Assembly: GCA_028343315.1 (NCBI GenBank)
Contig: JAOLYI010000004.1
Coordinates: 1 to 44,054 of the forward strand
DNA length: 44,054 nucleotides
Direction of reading: 5' to 3'
Origin: Candidatus Pelagibacter sp.
GTDB lineage: Bacteria; Pseudomonadota; Alphaproteobacteria; Pelagibacterales; Pelagibacteraceae
Shown: positions 26,009 through 37,872 of the stretch, piece by piece
Numbering within the stretch: position 1 is the stretch's first letter
Layout: every line of letters starts with the position of its first letter
Made by a program: the position numbers and the translations under genes
Notes under the pieces: generated by a model
What the model saw: the letters and a program-made list of their open reading frames with translations, nothing else
What the model was told of the DNA's origin: nothing
The model's database searches: none

Positions 26009-26451
26009 TATTTATATAATTGAATAGCTCTTTCCTCAAATGCTTTTGCAATTTTATTTAAGCCTAACTCAAAAGATTTTTTCATTATTCCATTTAATAT
26101 TGGATTTTTTAATTCAAAATCAATAAAAAAATCTAGCTGAGTAATGTTATTAATTTCTTTAAAATACCATTCATTCTTTAAATATTTTAATGGTCCATCC
26201 AAGTTAGTAACAATTATTTTATCAATTTCTTTATGATATGAGACTTGACTTGAAAATGTTTCGTTAAGTATGCTTTTACCAACTTTTAAATCTCCATTAA
26301 AGGTAATAAGGTCAGAACTTTCATTTTTGTCAAAAATTTTACCCTCTATGCACCATGGAACAAATTCAGGATATTTTTCAATATCAAGAACCATTTTGAT
26401 AAGTTGATCTTTTTTACAATGAATAATTTTTTTTATTGATGTGGACGACAT
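26008..26451 (-). CDS. Coq10/RatA-like START-domain protein
   Basis: A 147-residue polyketide-cyclase/START-like protein, with [13 protein letters not shown] near the N-terminus and [18 protein letters not shown] at the C-terminal helix, the pattern of Coq10 (ubiquinone-binding) and RatA proteins. In alphaproteobacteria this gene regularly follows lipA, as here (19-bp overlap). A role in ubiquinone handling is likely from the family; the toxin-like activity reported for E. coli RatA cannot be inferred. Confidence 0.85.
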   Translation of the reverse strand: MSSTSIKKIIHCKKDQLIKMVLDIEKYPEFVPWCIEGKIFDKNESSDLITFNGDLKVGKSILNETFSSQVSYHKEIDKIIVTNLDGPLKYLKNEWYFKEINNITQLDFFIDFELKNPILNGIMKKSFELGLNKIAKAFEERAIQLYK

Positions 26452-27377
26452 TCAAGTTGCTTGTTTCTTGCATCCTTTAATTTTTTAAAATCTTCGTCAG
26501 CATGGTAAGAAGATCTAGTCAAAGGTGATGATGAAACTAACAAAAAACCTTTATTTTTTGCAATACTTTCGAATTCTCTAAATTCATCTGGATGATAATA
26601 TCGTTCTAGTGGATGGTGTTTTGCTGAAGGTTGTAAGTACTGACCGATTGTAATGAAATCAACCTCTGCTGATCTTAAATCATCCATAACTTGGATCACT
26701 TCATTTTTAGTTTCACCTAAACCAACCATTATTCCAGATTTAGTGAAAACTTTTTTATTAAAAGCTTTTGCATTTTTAAGTAATTCTAAAGAGGCAAAGT
26801 AACGGGCCCCAGGTCTTACTTTTGTGTAAAGACTAGGCACTGTTTCTATATTATGGTTAAAAACATCAAGATCAGCTTCCAGCACTTTTTTATAAGCTTC
26901 ACCTTTTCTTAAAAAATCTGGAGTTAAAACTTCTATTGAAGTTTCAGGATTTTTTTCTCTTGTGGCTTTAACAACTTTATAAAAATGATTAGATCCTCCA
27001 TCTTCGAGATCGTCTCTATCTACAGAAGTTATTACTACATGTTTTAGATTTAAATCTTTAACAGCATTGGAAATTTTTATCGGCTCGAATAAATCAAGAT
27101 TAGTCGGCTTTCCAGTTTTTACATCACAAAATGCGCAGGCTCTTGTGCAAGTATCTCCCATGATCATAAAGGTAGCATGTTTTTTGCTCCAACATTCAGT
27201 TATATTAGGACAATTAGCTTCCTGACAAACTGTTACTAAATTATTTTTATTAATGACTTGTTTAGTTTGAAAGAAAACTTGTGAGTCTACTATTTTAGAT
27301 CTAATCCATTCAGGTTTTTTCTTAATAGGATTAATAGGTTTATTTTCTTTTTCTGGGTGTCTAACTTTTTCACTCAT
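26433..27377 (-). CDS. lipA: Lipoyl synthase
   Basis: A 314-residue radical-SAM enzyme inserting sulfur into octanoyl groups to make lipoate. The auxiliary cluster motif [12 protein letters not shown] and the radical-SAM motif CTRACAFC are both intact, as is the C-terminal [12 protein letters not shown] with its conserved serine. It overlaps the septum-protein gene upstream by 4 bp. Pyruvate dehydrogenase genes often found beside lipA in alphaproteobacteria are absent here. Confidence 0.97.
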   Translation of the reverse strand: MSEKVRHPEKENKPINPIKKKPEWIRSKIVDSQVFFQTKQVINKNNLVTVCQEANCPNITECWSKKHATFMIMGDTCTRACAFCDVKTGKPTNLDLFEPIKISNAVKDLNLKHVVITSVDRDDLEDGGSNHFYKVVKATREKNPETSIEVLTPDFLRKGEAYKKVLEADLDVFNHNIETVPSLYTKVRPGARYFASLELLKNAKAFNKKVFTKSGIMVGLGETKNEVIQVMDDLRSAEVDFITIGQYLQPSAKHHPLERYYHPDEFREFESIAKNKGFLLVSSSPLTRSSYHADEDFKKLKDARNKQLECRPHQ

Positions 27378-27667
27378 TTTAATTTTATAATTATTTCATC
27401 ATCAGTTACGTAATTAAATTTTTCCCTATACAACATGTCTAAATAATCTGGATCATTTTTATTTATTAAGGAAATTTTATGATCTAAATCTTGTAATTTT
27501 ACAGTTAATTTTTTATCTTTTTCTATTAATTCCTTAAGAGTACTTTTTTTATCAAAGTAAGATATCAAACCTCTCTCTCCACCTATAAGATTTATACCGA
27601 TATAGAGTGTAAAAAAAATATTAAATAGAAGAAATTTTTTTTTTTTCAAAGTTTCAATAAGCTTCAT
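27374..27667 (-). CDS. ftsB: FtsB/DivIC-like septum formation protein
   Basis: A 97-residue bitopic protein with an N-terminal membrane helix (about 11-30) followed by a heptad-like coiled coil ([22 protein letters not shown]) and a C-terminal [14 protein letters not shown] segment, the typical FtsB/DivIC layout. The position after eno is conserved in proteobacteria. It lies 3 bp after eno. Confidence 0.85.
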   Translation of the reverse strand: MKLIETLKKKKFLLFNIFFTLYIGINLIGGERGLISYFDKKSTLKELIEKDKKLTVKLQDLDHKISLINKNDPDYLDMLYREKFNYVTDDEIIIKLK

Positions 27668-27670
27668 TAA

Positions 27671-28927
27671 TTAGATTTTAGCCATTTTGGCTTCATTGCC
27701 AAGTTCTTCTTCGACGCGTAATAATCTATTATATTTAGCTACTCTTTCAGATCGAGCTAGTGAACCTGTTTTAATTTGAGATGACATTGTAGCCACAGCC
27801 AAATCAGCTATAAAAGTATCTTCGGTGTCTCCTGATCGATGCGAAATAATAGTATTAAAATTTGCTTTCTTTGCCATTGAAATTACTTTTAATGTTTCTG
27901 TTAATGTTCCAATTTGATTTGGCTTAACTAAAATACTATTAGCAGATTTATTTTTAATTCCCTTCTCTAATCGTTTAGCGTTAGTAACAAATAAATCGTC
28001 TCCAACGATTTGAACATTTTTTCCAATTGCTTTGGTGATTTTTTCCCATGACATCCAGTCATCTTCAGCAAAAGGATCTTCGATAGATTTTATAGGGTAA
28101 GCTGATGTAAGTTTTTTATAGTAGCTAACAACATCATCAACCTTAGTAAAATTTTTAGATTGAATAGAATATTCACCTTTGTCATTCATCAGTTCGTTTG
28201 CTGCAACATCTAAGCAAATAAAAACATCATTTCCTGGTTTAAGTTTAGATTTTTCTATTGCTTGAACTATCAATTCTAATGCTTCCTCATTGGTGTTAAT
28301 TGATGGAGCAAAGCCTCCTTCGTCACCGACATTTGTAAGCATTTTTTTGGATTGTAATAATTTTTTCAAATTTTGAATTACTAAAAAACATTTTTCTATA
28401 GCATCCATAAAATTTTTAGCCGAATCTGGTCTGATCATAAATTCTTGGATGTTCAAATCATTATCAGCGTGTGCTCCTCCATTTATTATATTCATTAAAG
28501 GTATAGGTAGTGAATAGGATTGACCTAAATTTTTAAATAAAGATTTTTTATTTTTTTGAGCTGAACACTTAGCGTTGGCCAATGAAACAGCTAGAGTAGC
28601 ATTAGCACCAAGATTTGTTTTATTTTCAGTGCCGTCAAGTTCTAATAAAATTTTATCAATATTTTCTTGTTGGTCTGGATTTAAATCTTTTAACTTAGCT
28701 GAAATCTTATCATTTATGTTATTAACTGCCGTGTTGACACTTTTTCCTAAAAATTTATTTTGATCATTGTCTCTTAACTCATGAGCTTCAAATGCACCTG
28801 TTGATGCTCCTGAAGGAGATATTGCTGTTGCAAATATACCATTATCTAAAAGCACTTCTGCTTCAACAGTTGGATTCCCCCTGCTATCAAAAACTTGTCG
28901 TCCTTTAACATTTTTGATTTTTACCAT
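27671..28927 (-). CDS. eno: Enolase
   Basis: A 418-residue enolase converting 2-phosphoglycerate to phosphoenolpyruvate. The substrate loop GRQVFDSRGNPTVE, SGASTG, GGAHADN, the metal site IEDPFAEDDW, and the catalytic LVKPNQIGT lysine with SHRSGDTED are all present. It lies between kdsA and the ftsB-like gene, 5 bp and 3 bp away, in the conserved order pyrG-kdsA-eno-ftsB. Confidence 0.98.
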   Translation of the reverse strand: MVKIKNVKGRQVFDSRGNPTVEAEVLLDNGIFATAISPSGASTGAFEAHELRDNDQNKFLGKSVNTAVNNINDKISAKLKDLNPDQQENIDKILLELDGTENKTNLGANATLAVSLANAKCSAQKNKKSLFKNLGQSYSLPIPLMNIINGGAHADNDLNIQEFMIRPDSAKNFMDAIEKCFLVIQNLKKLLQSKKMLTNVGDEGGFAPSINTNEEALELIVQAIEKSKLKPGNDVFICLDVAANELMNDKGEYSIQSKNFTKVDDVVSYYKKLTSAYPIKSIEDPFAEDDWMSWEKITKAIGKNVQIVGDDLFVTNAKRLEKGIKNKSANSILVKPNQIGTLTETLKVISMAKKANFNTIISHRSGDTEDTFIADLAVATMSSQIKTGSLARSERVAKYNRLLRVEEELGNEAKMAKI

Positions 28928-28932
28928 TTTTG

Positions 28933-31412
<2,480 letters not shown>

Positions 31413-31420
31413 AGTCTTAA

Positions 31421-31720
31421 TTACTTAGACTGCGGTATTTGTGGAAGGTTTGAGTTTTCTTCTACTTCTTTTTCAAGAACTGATTGTGTTTCACGGAACT
31501 CGTCTCTTGAAATCGCAACAATCGCTATACTACAAATGATAAATAAGGCTGCTATGATCGAAGTAAATTTAGTTAGAAAATTTCCCATTGTTCTTGCTGA
31601 CGTGAAATTGTCTTGTGAAACACCAAGTCCTAAAGCTCCTCCTTCTGATCTTTGTAGTAAAATCACTATGACCAAAATTACAGCTAAAGCTATGTTAACA
31701 AAAATGAGTAAACTTTCCAT
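31421..31720 (-). CDS. secG: Preprotein translocase subunit SecG
   Basis: A 99-residue membrane protein of the SecYEG translocon with two helices (about 1-21 and 52-70) separated by LLQRSEGGALGLGVSQDNFTSART, which contains the SecG signature with the Gly-rich loop. The acidic C-terminal tail is ordinary. It lies between tpiA (5 bp) and pyrG, the alphaproteobacterial order. Confidence 0.95.
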   Translation of the reverse strand: MESLLIFVNIALAVILVIVILLQRSEGGALGLGVSQDNFTSARTMGNFLTKFTSIIAALFIICSIAIVAISRDEFRETQSVLEKEVEENSNLPQIPQSK

Positions 31721-31725
31721 GAGGC

Positions 31726-32469
31726 TTATCTATAGTAATTCTTTATTATATCAATAAATTTTTTAGAAGATTTTGAGGCTCCACCTATTAAAAAACCATC
31801 AATTTCTTTAATATCTTTAAACATTTCAACATTGCTATCATCTACAGAACCACCATAAAGAACAGCAGGACTATTTTTCTTAAAAATATTCTTTAAAACT
31901 TTCTTAATATGAATGGTTGTTTTTTTTAATTCAATTGCAGTTGGAATTTGTCCAGTTCCAATAGACCAGATTGGTTCATAAGCAACAATGATATTATTTT
32001 TGTTAAAATTTTTCTCTAAAACTTTAATTAATTGTCTTTTTAAAACACTGAGCGTTTTTTTATTTTTTTTCTCTGATTTGTTTTCACCGATACAAAAAAC
32101 TACTTTTAAATTATTTTTAAGGGCATATTTAACTTTATCTTTTAACATTACATCAGTATCACCTTCACCACGATTATCTGAGTGGCCAACTAGAGTATAT
32201 TGAGCTCCAACGCTTCTTAGCATATATGGGCTTACAGCTGCAGTATTGGATGAGAACTGTTCTTTTTGATAACAGTTTTGTGAACCGATAAAAATTTTCT
32301 TATTTCTGAAATATTTAGCGAAACTTTCTATCAACGTATATGGTGGTGTCATAATTACTCTATATTTGTTTCTTTTATTATCTTTAGAGTAAAATGAATT
32401 AATTTTATTCAATATATTTATGGATTTTGGTACGCCAAACATTTTCCAATTTCCAATAAAATATCTCAT
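31726..32469 (-). CDS. tpiA: Triose-phosphate isomerase with Asp at the Glu97 position
   Basis: A 247-residue enzyme interconverting dihydroxyacetone phosphate and glyceraldehyde-3-phosphate, which joins the glycerol pathway to gap. Catalytic K9 (GNWKM), H96 (VGHS) and E165 (AYEPIWSIGTG) are intact. The normally invariant glutamate of the GHSERR motif is aspartate here (GHSDNR, D98). Length is normal. The gene is divergent from ppiD, 63 bp apart. Confidence 0.94.
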   Translation of the reverse strand: MRYFIGNWKMFGVPKSINILNKINSFYSKDNKRNKYRVIMTPPYTLIESFAKYFRNKKIFIGSQNCYQKEQFSSNTAAVSPYMLRSVGAQYTLVGHSDNRGEGDTDVMLKDKVKYALKNNLKVVFCIGENKSEKKNKKTLSVLKRQLIKVLEKNFNKNNIIVAYEPIWSIGTGQIPTAIELKKTTIHIKKVLKNIFKKNSPAVLYGGSVDDSNVEMFKDIKEIDGFLIGGASKSSKKFIDIIKNYYR

Positions 32470-32503
32470 AATTTGCCTTAGTTTAAAATTTAATCTATAG
32501 GTG

Positions 32504-32509
32504 TATAAT
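32504..32509 (+). promoter_or_regulatory. Candidate -10 for the ppiD-trp run
   Basis: A consensus TATAAT preceded by GTG lies 24 bp before the ppiD ATG in the divergent tpiA/ppiD gap. A -35 is not clear (GTTTAA at the 17-bp position). As trpE overlaps ppiD, this could be the promoter for the trp genes too. Confidence 0.4.
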
Positions 32510-32532
32510 TTTGTACTTAATAAATTAATATA

Positions 32533-33990
32533 ATGGCAACATCAATAGGTAAATTATCAAAGTCTTTTTTTGTTAAACTCCTTGTGGGGATTATTATCCT
32601 TCCATTTGTCTTTTGGGGGATGGGAGATGTTTTTAGGGGTGGAAATCAAAATGTAATAGCAACAATAGACTCAAAAAAAGTAAGTACGCAAGAATTTGTT
32701 AATTATGTCAATCGATTAAACCTAAATGAAGAAGAGATTAAAAATTTACCTAAAACAGATTTAATAGAACAAATTTTATCAGAATATATTGGAAGAAAAG
32801 TTATGGCTCTTGAGATTGAAAAAATTGGTATTGTAGTAAGTGATAACGCTCTAAGAGATATAATTAAAAATGATAAATTGTTTTTCAAAGATGAAAAATT
32901 TTCTAGAACTGAATACGAAAAGTTTTTAATCAAAAGTGGTATAACAGCTCCACAATTTGAAGCCAATATAGTTGAACAAGAAAAAAGAAGACAGTTTCTA
33001 AGTTCATTAGCTGGTGGGATAGTGGTTCCTGAAATATTAATTGAAAAAGAATTCAAAAAAGAAAATCAAACAAAGACTATTGAATATATAGATTTAGATA
33101 AATACCATTCAAAAAATAAGCCCTCATCTGAAGATTTAAAAGCATTATACGAGAGAAATAAAAATATATTTTTTGTTGAGCTAAAATCAATACGATATGC
33201 AGAAATTAAGCCAGAATTAATTAGCGGAAGCACAGATTATAATGAAAAATTTTTTAAACAACTGGATCTGATTGAAAATAAAGTTTTAGATGGTCAAACT
33301 TTCAATGAAACAACCGAAGCAAACAACTTAAAGATTGTCGAGTTCAATAAAATTAATTCTAATAAAGAAGATGAAAATAAAAATAAAATTGAAAAATTGC
33401 CAAATAATCTTTTTAACAAAATTTACAATATTAAAAATGCTAAATCTCCAGAGGTAATCAATATTGAAGGAAAATATTATTTAGCTGAAATTAAAGACAC
33501 TCAAAAAAAAAATAGAACAATGGAAGATCCTGAGGTTCTAGAGGCATTAAATGCCCAGCTTAGTTTTAAAGAAAAAATTGAGAATAATACTTCTTTAGCT
33601 AAAGATATAAGTCTAGGGGCATTTGAAAATGATAATTTTAAAAAATTTGCAGATGAAAATGGACTTGAGATTAAGAATTATAAAATTTCTAGCTTAAAAC
33701 AAAATGAAATTTTTGAAGATGGATTGATAAAGAGAATTTACCTTACAAATGATGGTGAGATAAATTTAATTACCAATAGTACACTCACAAAAAGTTTTCT
33801 AATTTCTACGAAAAAAACTGAATACAAAACACTAAATAAAAATAGTAAAGAATTAGAGCAATATGAAGCTAAAGCACGTTTAAATTTGATCAACAAAATA
33901 TACCAATCATACGATGAAAGTGTTAATCAAAAATACAAAGTAGAATTAAATCAAAGAACTATCGATCGTGTTAAAAATTCATTTCAATGA
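32533..33990 (+). CDS. ppiD: PpiD/SurA-like periplasmic folding factor
   Basis: A 485-residue protein with one N-terminal membrane anchor (about 13-30, ending FWGMGDVF, the PpiD signature) and a SurA-N-like chaperone region (about 40-190). PpiD proteins are usually about 620 residues with a central parvulin domain; here the stretch after residue 190 is shorter and only weakly parvulin-like (around INIEGKYYLAEIKD). Isomerase activity is therefore uncertain, and a membrane-anchored chaperone is the safer call. It overlaps trpE by 4 bp, as in other alphaproteobacteria. Confidence 0.82.
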   Translation: MATSIGKLSKSFFVKLLVGIIILPFVFWGMGDVFRGGNQNVIATIDSKKVSTQEFVNYVNRLNLNEEEIKNLPKTDLIEQILSEYIGRKVMALEIEKIGIVVSDNALRDIIKNDKLFFKDEKFSRTEYEKFLIKSGITAPQFEANIVEQEKRRQFLSSLAGGIVVPEILIEKEFKKENQTKTIEYIDLDKYHSKNKPSSEDLKALYERNKNIFFVELKSIRYAEIKPELISGSTDYNEKFFKQLDLIENKVLDGQTFNETTEANNLKIVEFNKINSNKEDENKNKIEKLPNNLFNKIYNIKNAKSPEVINIEGKYYLAEIKDTQKKNRTMEDPEVLEALNAQLSFKEKIENNTSLAKDISLGAFENDNFKKFADENGLEIKNYKISSLKQNEIFEDGLIKRIYLTNDGEINLITNSTLTKSFLISTKKTEYKTLNKNSKELEQYEAKARLNLINKIYQSYDESVNQKYKVELNQRTIDRVKNSFQ

Positions 33991-35444
33991 AGATCAACTT
34001 AAGTTTTAAAGAATTTAAAAAAAATCACTCTAAAAAAAAACACCAAGTTTTGTTTAGAATAAGATCTTGTAATCAGTATTATAAAGTTGAAAATCTTTTT
34101 AGGTTTCTTTTAGCTGAAAAAAATAGCTTTATTTTTGAGTCGGTTGAAAAAGGTACTATTAAAGGGAGATATACTATTATTGGTTTAAATCCAGATAAAA
34201 TCTGGGACATAAATAAAAATGTAATTACATTAGATAGTTCTGGTAAAAAAACTAAGATTAAATCAGAACCTTTAAGATATATTAATAAGCTCATTAAGGA
34301 TTTTAATATTAAGGTACCTAAACAATTACCTTCAATGGCTTCGATGCTTGTGGGTTATTTTTCATACGATGTAATTCGTTATATAGAAAAAATTCCTAAT
34401 AGATGTAAGGATGATTTAAGAATACCCGATGTACGATTATCTCGACCTAAAAACCTTGTCATTTACGATAATATAAAAAAGAAAATTTTTTATATTGAAA
34501 ATGTATATGCCGATACTAAAGTTAAAGATTATGAGGAGCAATATAATTCAATAAATAAAAAATTTGATTTATATGAGAATTTTGAAAACATAAAGCTACC
34601 AGATCAATTTACTTTTCGACCTAACAAAAATTTAATTAAATCTAATACTTCTAAAGAAAAATTTAAGTCATTGGTAGAAAAAGCAAAAACCTACATAAAA
34701 AAAGGTGACATCTTCCAAGTTGTCTTAAGTCAAAGGTTTGAAAGAAAAATAAACAAAAGACCAATTGAAGTATATAATTATCTGAGAAAATCTAACCCTT
34801 CCCCTTTCATGTTCTATTTTAACTATAAAGACTTTAATATTCTTGGAAGTAGTCCAGAAATATTAGTTAGACTTAGAAATGGTGAAGTAACGATAAGACC
34901 TATTGCCGGCACAAGACCTAGAGGAAAAAATAATAAAGAAGATAAGAAATATGAATTAGATTTACTTAAAGACAAAAAAGAGCTGGCAGAACATTTAATG
35001 TTATTGGATCTTGGAAGAAATGATGTTGGTAAAGTATCAAAAGTAAATTCAGTTAAAGTAACCGAAAAATTTAAAGTGGAAAAATACTCTCACGTTATGC
35101 ACATCGTTTCAAATGTAATAGGCAAATTTAATAATAAATTTACTTTATTTGAAACACTTTTATCAGGTTTTCCTGCCGGGACAGTAAGTGGTGCTCCTAA
35201 AATAAGGGCTATGGAAATTATTGATGAACTAGAAAAAAATAAAAGGAAATTATATGCAGGAGGAATTGGTTATTTCACTCCTAATGGTGAGTTTGACACA
35301 TGTATTGCTTTAAGAACTGCTTTAATCAAAAATAATAAATTCTATGTACAAGCGGGAGCTGGTATAGTTGCAGATAGTAAACCTGAAAAAGAATATGCAG
35401 AGACAGTAAATAAAGCCAAAGCGCTGATGAGAGCGGTAGATTAA
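33987..35444 (+). CDS. trpE: Anthranilate synthase component I
   Basis: A 485-residue enzyme that with TrpG makes anthranilate from chorismate. The chorismate-binding core includes GDIFQVVLSQRF, SPEILVRL, PIAGTRPRG, DLGRNDVGKVS and SGFPAGTVSGAPK. Because its ATG lies in the ppiD stop region (4-bp overlap), there is no leader and hence no room for a trp attenuator. The next gene follows without a gap. Confidence 0.97.
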   Translation: MKINLSFKEFKKNHSKKKHQVLFRIRSCNQYYKVENLFRFLLAEKNSFIFESVEKGTIKGRYTIIGLNPDKIWDINKNVITLDSSGKKTKIKSEPLRYINKLIKDFNIKVPKQLPSMASMLVGYFSYDVIRYIEKIPNRCKDDLRIPDVRLSRPKNLVIYDNIKKKIFYIENVYADTKVKDYEEQYNSINKKFDLYENFENIKLPDQFTFRPNKNLIKSNTSKEKFKSLVEKAKTYIKKGDIFQVVLSQRFERKINKRPIEVYNYLRKSNPSPFMFYFNYKDFNILGSSPEILVRLRNGEVTIRPIAGTRPRGKNNKEDKKYELDLLKDKKELAEHLMLLDLGRNDVGKVSKVNSVKVTEKFKVEKYSHVMHIVSNVIGKFNNKFTLFETLLSGFPAGTVSGAPKIRAMEIIDELEKNKRKLYAGGIGYFTPNGEFDTCIALRTALIKNNKFYVQAGAGIVADSKPEKEYAETVNKAKALMRAVD

Positions 35445-36011
35445 ATGAAAATTTTGCTAATAGATAATTACGATAGCTTTACTTATAATTTATTTCATTA
35501 CATCTCTAATTTTAAAAAAAATGTTGAGGTAATTAGAAATGATAAAATTGATGGCAAAACAATTTTAAGAAGAAAATATGATAAAATTGTTATCTCACCG
35601 GGTCCAGGTAATCCTAATCAAGCTGGAAACTGTTTAAAAATAGTTAAAGAAGTTCATAAAAAAATACCTATTCTTGGAGTTTGTTTAGGTCACCAAATAA
35701 TTGGCCAAGTTTTTGGTGGAAAAATTGTAAAGGCTAAAAATTTGATGCATGGAAAAACAAGCAAAATCAAACATCAAAAAAAGGGTTTATTTAAAAATAT
35801 ACAAAATAATTTTGAAGCAACTCGATATCATAGTCTTGTTGTGGATCGAAAAAAGTTTCCAAATGACCTCATAATTACTGCAGAAACTGAAAATAAGACA
35901 ATTATGGGACTAATGCATAAAAATTACAATATCAATGGGTTTCAGTTTCATCCTGAAAGCATTAGTACTAAAATGGGCTTGAAATTGATTAAAAACTTTA
36001 TAGCGAATTAA
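35445..36011 (+). CDS. trpG: Anthranilate synthase component II (glutamine amidotransferase)
   Basis: A 188-residue class I amidotransferase supplying ammonia to TrpE. The triad is visible: Cys in GVCLGHQ, then His and Glu in FQFHPESI. IDNYDSFTYNL at the N-terminus is diagnostic. It abuts trpE directly and lies 1 bp before trpD. A separate pabA is not in the window, so it may also serve folate synthesis. Confidence 0.96.
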   Translation: MKILLIDNYDSFTYNLFHYISNFKKNVEVIRNDKIDGKTILRRKYDKIVISPGPGNPNQAGNCLKIVKEVHKKIPILGVCLGHQIIGQVFGGKIVKAKNLMHGKTSKIKHQKKGLFKNIQNNFEATRYHSLVVDRKKFPNDLIITAETENKTIMGLMHKNYNINGFQFHPESISTKMGLKLIKNFIAN

Positions 36012-36012
36012 C

Positions 36013-37008
36013 ATGACAGAAATTTTAGCAAACTTAAAAAAAGGTCAAAGCCTTTCTTTTGACGAGAGTAAATCTCTTTTTTCAAATTTAATGGAAGGCA
36101 AGTATGAGGAAAGTACAATAATAGAAATATTAGAAGCTTTTATAAAAAAAGGTGAAACTAAAGATGAATTAGCTGGTGGAATATTTGTTTTAAGAGATAA
36201 AGCAAGCAAAGTTAAAGCTGATCCTGAAACTATAGACACATGTGGAACTGGAGGTGATGGTCAAAATTCATTGAATATCTCTACTGCTGCAGCAATTATT
36301 TTAGCTAGCATGGGAGTGAAAGTTGCTAAACACGGTAATAAAGCCGTCTCATCTAATTGTGGTTCAGCAGATGTTTTAGAAGCACTTAAAATAAATATTA
36401 ACTTAAAACCCAATGAAGCTGAAGAAAATATTAAAAAATTTAATTTTGCATTTATGTTTGCTCCAAATTATCACTCAGCTATGAAACATGTTGGGCCAGC
36501 TAGAAAAAAAATAGGTAAAAAAACTATTTTTAATTTAATTGGTCCCTTAAGTAGTCCTGCTCAAGTAAAAAGACAGGTTATTGGCGTGTTTGATAAAAAA
36601 TGGATGAAACCTTTTGCTGAAGCCTTAAAAGAAAACAAAGTTGTTCACGCCTATATAGTTCATAGTGATGATGGGATGGATGAGATTTCTCCTTTTGCAA
36701 AAACAAATATTGTTGAATTAAAAGATGGTAATATTAATGAGTTTGCTATCGATCCAAAAGATCTTGGTATTAATTCTACTAATAAAGAAAATTTAAAAGG
36801 CAAAAATGCTGAATATAATGCTGAAAAAATTATTGAAATTTATAAAGGAAAAAATAATGAATTTTCTCAATCTGTTGCTTTAAATGTTGCTGCTGGATTA
36901 ATTGTTGCTGGTAAAGAAAATGATTTTAAAGATGCTTTTGACAAAGCTACAAAACATCTAAGTTCTGGAAATGTTTTTCAGTATTTAACTAAAATACAAT
37001 CTTCCTAA
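36013..37008 (+). CDS. trpD: Anthranilate phosphoribosyltransferase
   Basis: A 331-residue enzyme adding phosphoribose to anthranilate. The DTCGTGGDG PRPP loop, KHGNKAVSS, the NYHSAMKHVGPARKKIG segment and FNLIGPL are intact. It overlaps trpC by 1 bp (TAATG). Confidence 0.97.
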   Translation: MTEILANLKKGQSLSFDESKSLFSNLMEGKYEESTIIEILEAFIKKGETKDELAGGIFVLRDKASKVKADPETIDTCGTGGDGQNSLNISTAAAIILASMGVKVAKHGNKAVSSNCGSADVLEALKININLKPNEAEENIKKFNFAFMFAPNYHSAMKHVGPARKKIGKKTIFNLIGPLSSPAQVKRQVIGVFDKKWMKPFAEALKENKVVHAYIVHSDDGMDEISPFAKTNIVELKDGNINEFAIDPKDLGINSTNKENLKGKNAEYNAEKIIEIYKGKNNEFSQSVALNVAAGLIVAGKENDFKDAFDKATKHLSSGNVFQYLTKIQSS

Positions 37009-37802
37009 TGACAAATGTTTTAGATAAGATTATTCAAGATAAAAAAGAGTCTTTAAAAATCTTAAAAAAAGACAATACTTTAGACGCGCTTGAAGCAAAG
37101 ATTAAAAATTTTAATAATTTCTTAAATTTTAAAGAAACTATTGCTAAAAATAAAGATGTTTCCCTAATTACAGAAATAAAAAAGGCTAGTCCTTCAGCTG
37201 GTGTTCTGGTTAAAGATTTTAATCACCTAAATATTGCAAAAATGTATATAGATAATGGTGCTACTTGTTTATCGGTGCTTACAGAAGAAAAATATTTTTT
37301 AGGTAAACTTGATTATATTAAAGATATTAAAAATAAATTTAAAATCCCCGTTTTAGCAAAAGATTTTTTTATTGATCCATATCAAATAGCTTTATCAAAA
37401 AGCTATGGGTGTGATTGTGTGTTACTTATCATTGCCGCGTTAGATGATAAACAAGCTGACGAAATTTATGCAGAAGCTTTAAAACATAAGCTCTCAGTGA
37501 TAGTAGAGGTTCACGATCATAAAGAAGCTGAAATAGCTTTAAAGTATGAGAATGCTTTAATTGGAATTAATAATAGAAATTTAAAAACTTTAGATATTTC
37601 AATTAATAATACGATTTCAATTTTTGAAATTTTAAAAGATTACAAAGGCCCTCTCATTTCAGAAAGTGGAATAAAGGATGAAAATGATGCTAAATATATT
37701 TATGAAAAAACAGGTATTAAAAATTTTCTTATTGGTGAATCACTTTTAAAGTCTGACAATCCTGAGGGTTTAATGAAAAAATTTACTCAAATAATCCAAT
37801 AA
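37008..37802 (+). CDS. trpC: Indole-3-glycerol phosphate synthase
   Basis: A 264-residue TIM-barrel enzyme for the fourth tryptophan step. LITEIKKASPSAG, LSVLTEEKYFLG, VLAKDFFIDPYQI, IVEVHDHKEAEIA, IGINNRNL and ISESGI match TrpC, with its catalytic lysines and glutamates. It is unfused (no TrpF domain). It ends the trp cluster; trpF, trpB and trpA are not in the window. Confidence 0.97.
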   Translation: MTNVLDKIIQDKKESLKILKKDNTLDALEAKIKNFNNFLNFKETIAKNKDVSLITEIKKASPSAGVLVKDFNHLNIAKMYIDNGATCLSVLTEEKYFLGKLDYIKDIKNKFKIPVLAKDFFIDPYQIALSKSYGCDCVLLIIAALDDKQADEIYAEALKHKLSVIVEVHDHKEAEIALKYENALIGINNRNLKTLDISINNTISIFEILKDYKGPLISESGIKDENDAKYIYEKTGIKNFLIGESLLKSDNPEGLMKKFTQIIQ

Positions 37803-37835
37803 AATCAGGGCTTATTTCAAGTTGTAATTTAAATA

Positions 37836-37871
37836 GAACTTTTATAGAACATAGATGTACGAGGTTTGTTC
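37836..37871 (+). promoter_or_regulatory. LexA (SOS) operator upstream of lexA
   Basis: A perfect alphaproteobacterial SOS box, GAAC-N7-GAAC, lies at 37836-37850, overlapping TATAGA (37843-37848), a candidate -10. A second, one-mismatch element in the opposite orientation, GTAC-N7-GTTC, lies at 37857-37871, ending 1 bp before the start codon and covering the GAGG ribosome binding site. Together they predict autorepression of lexA, possibly by two LexA dimers. Confidence 0.82.
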
Positions 37872-37872
37872 T

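Noticed and set aside
33940..34000. trp leader peptide, attenuator or T-box upstream of trpE
   Set aside because: trpE overlaps ppiD by 4 bp and no Trp-codon run or hairpin pair is present.
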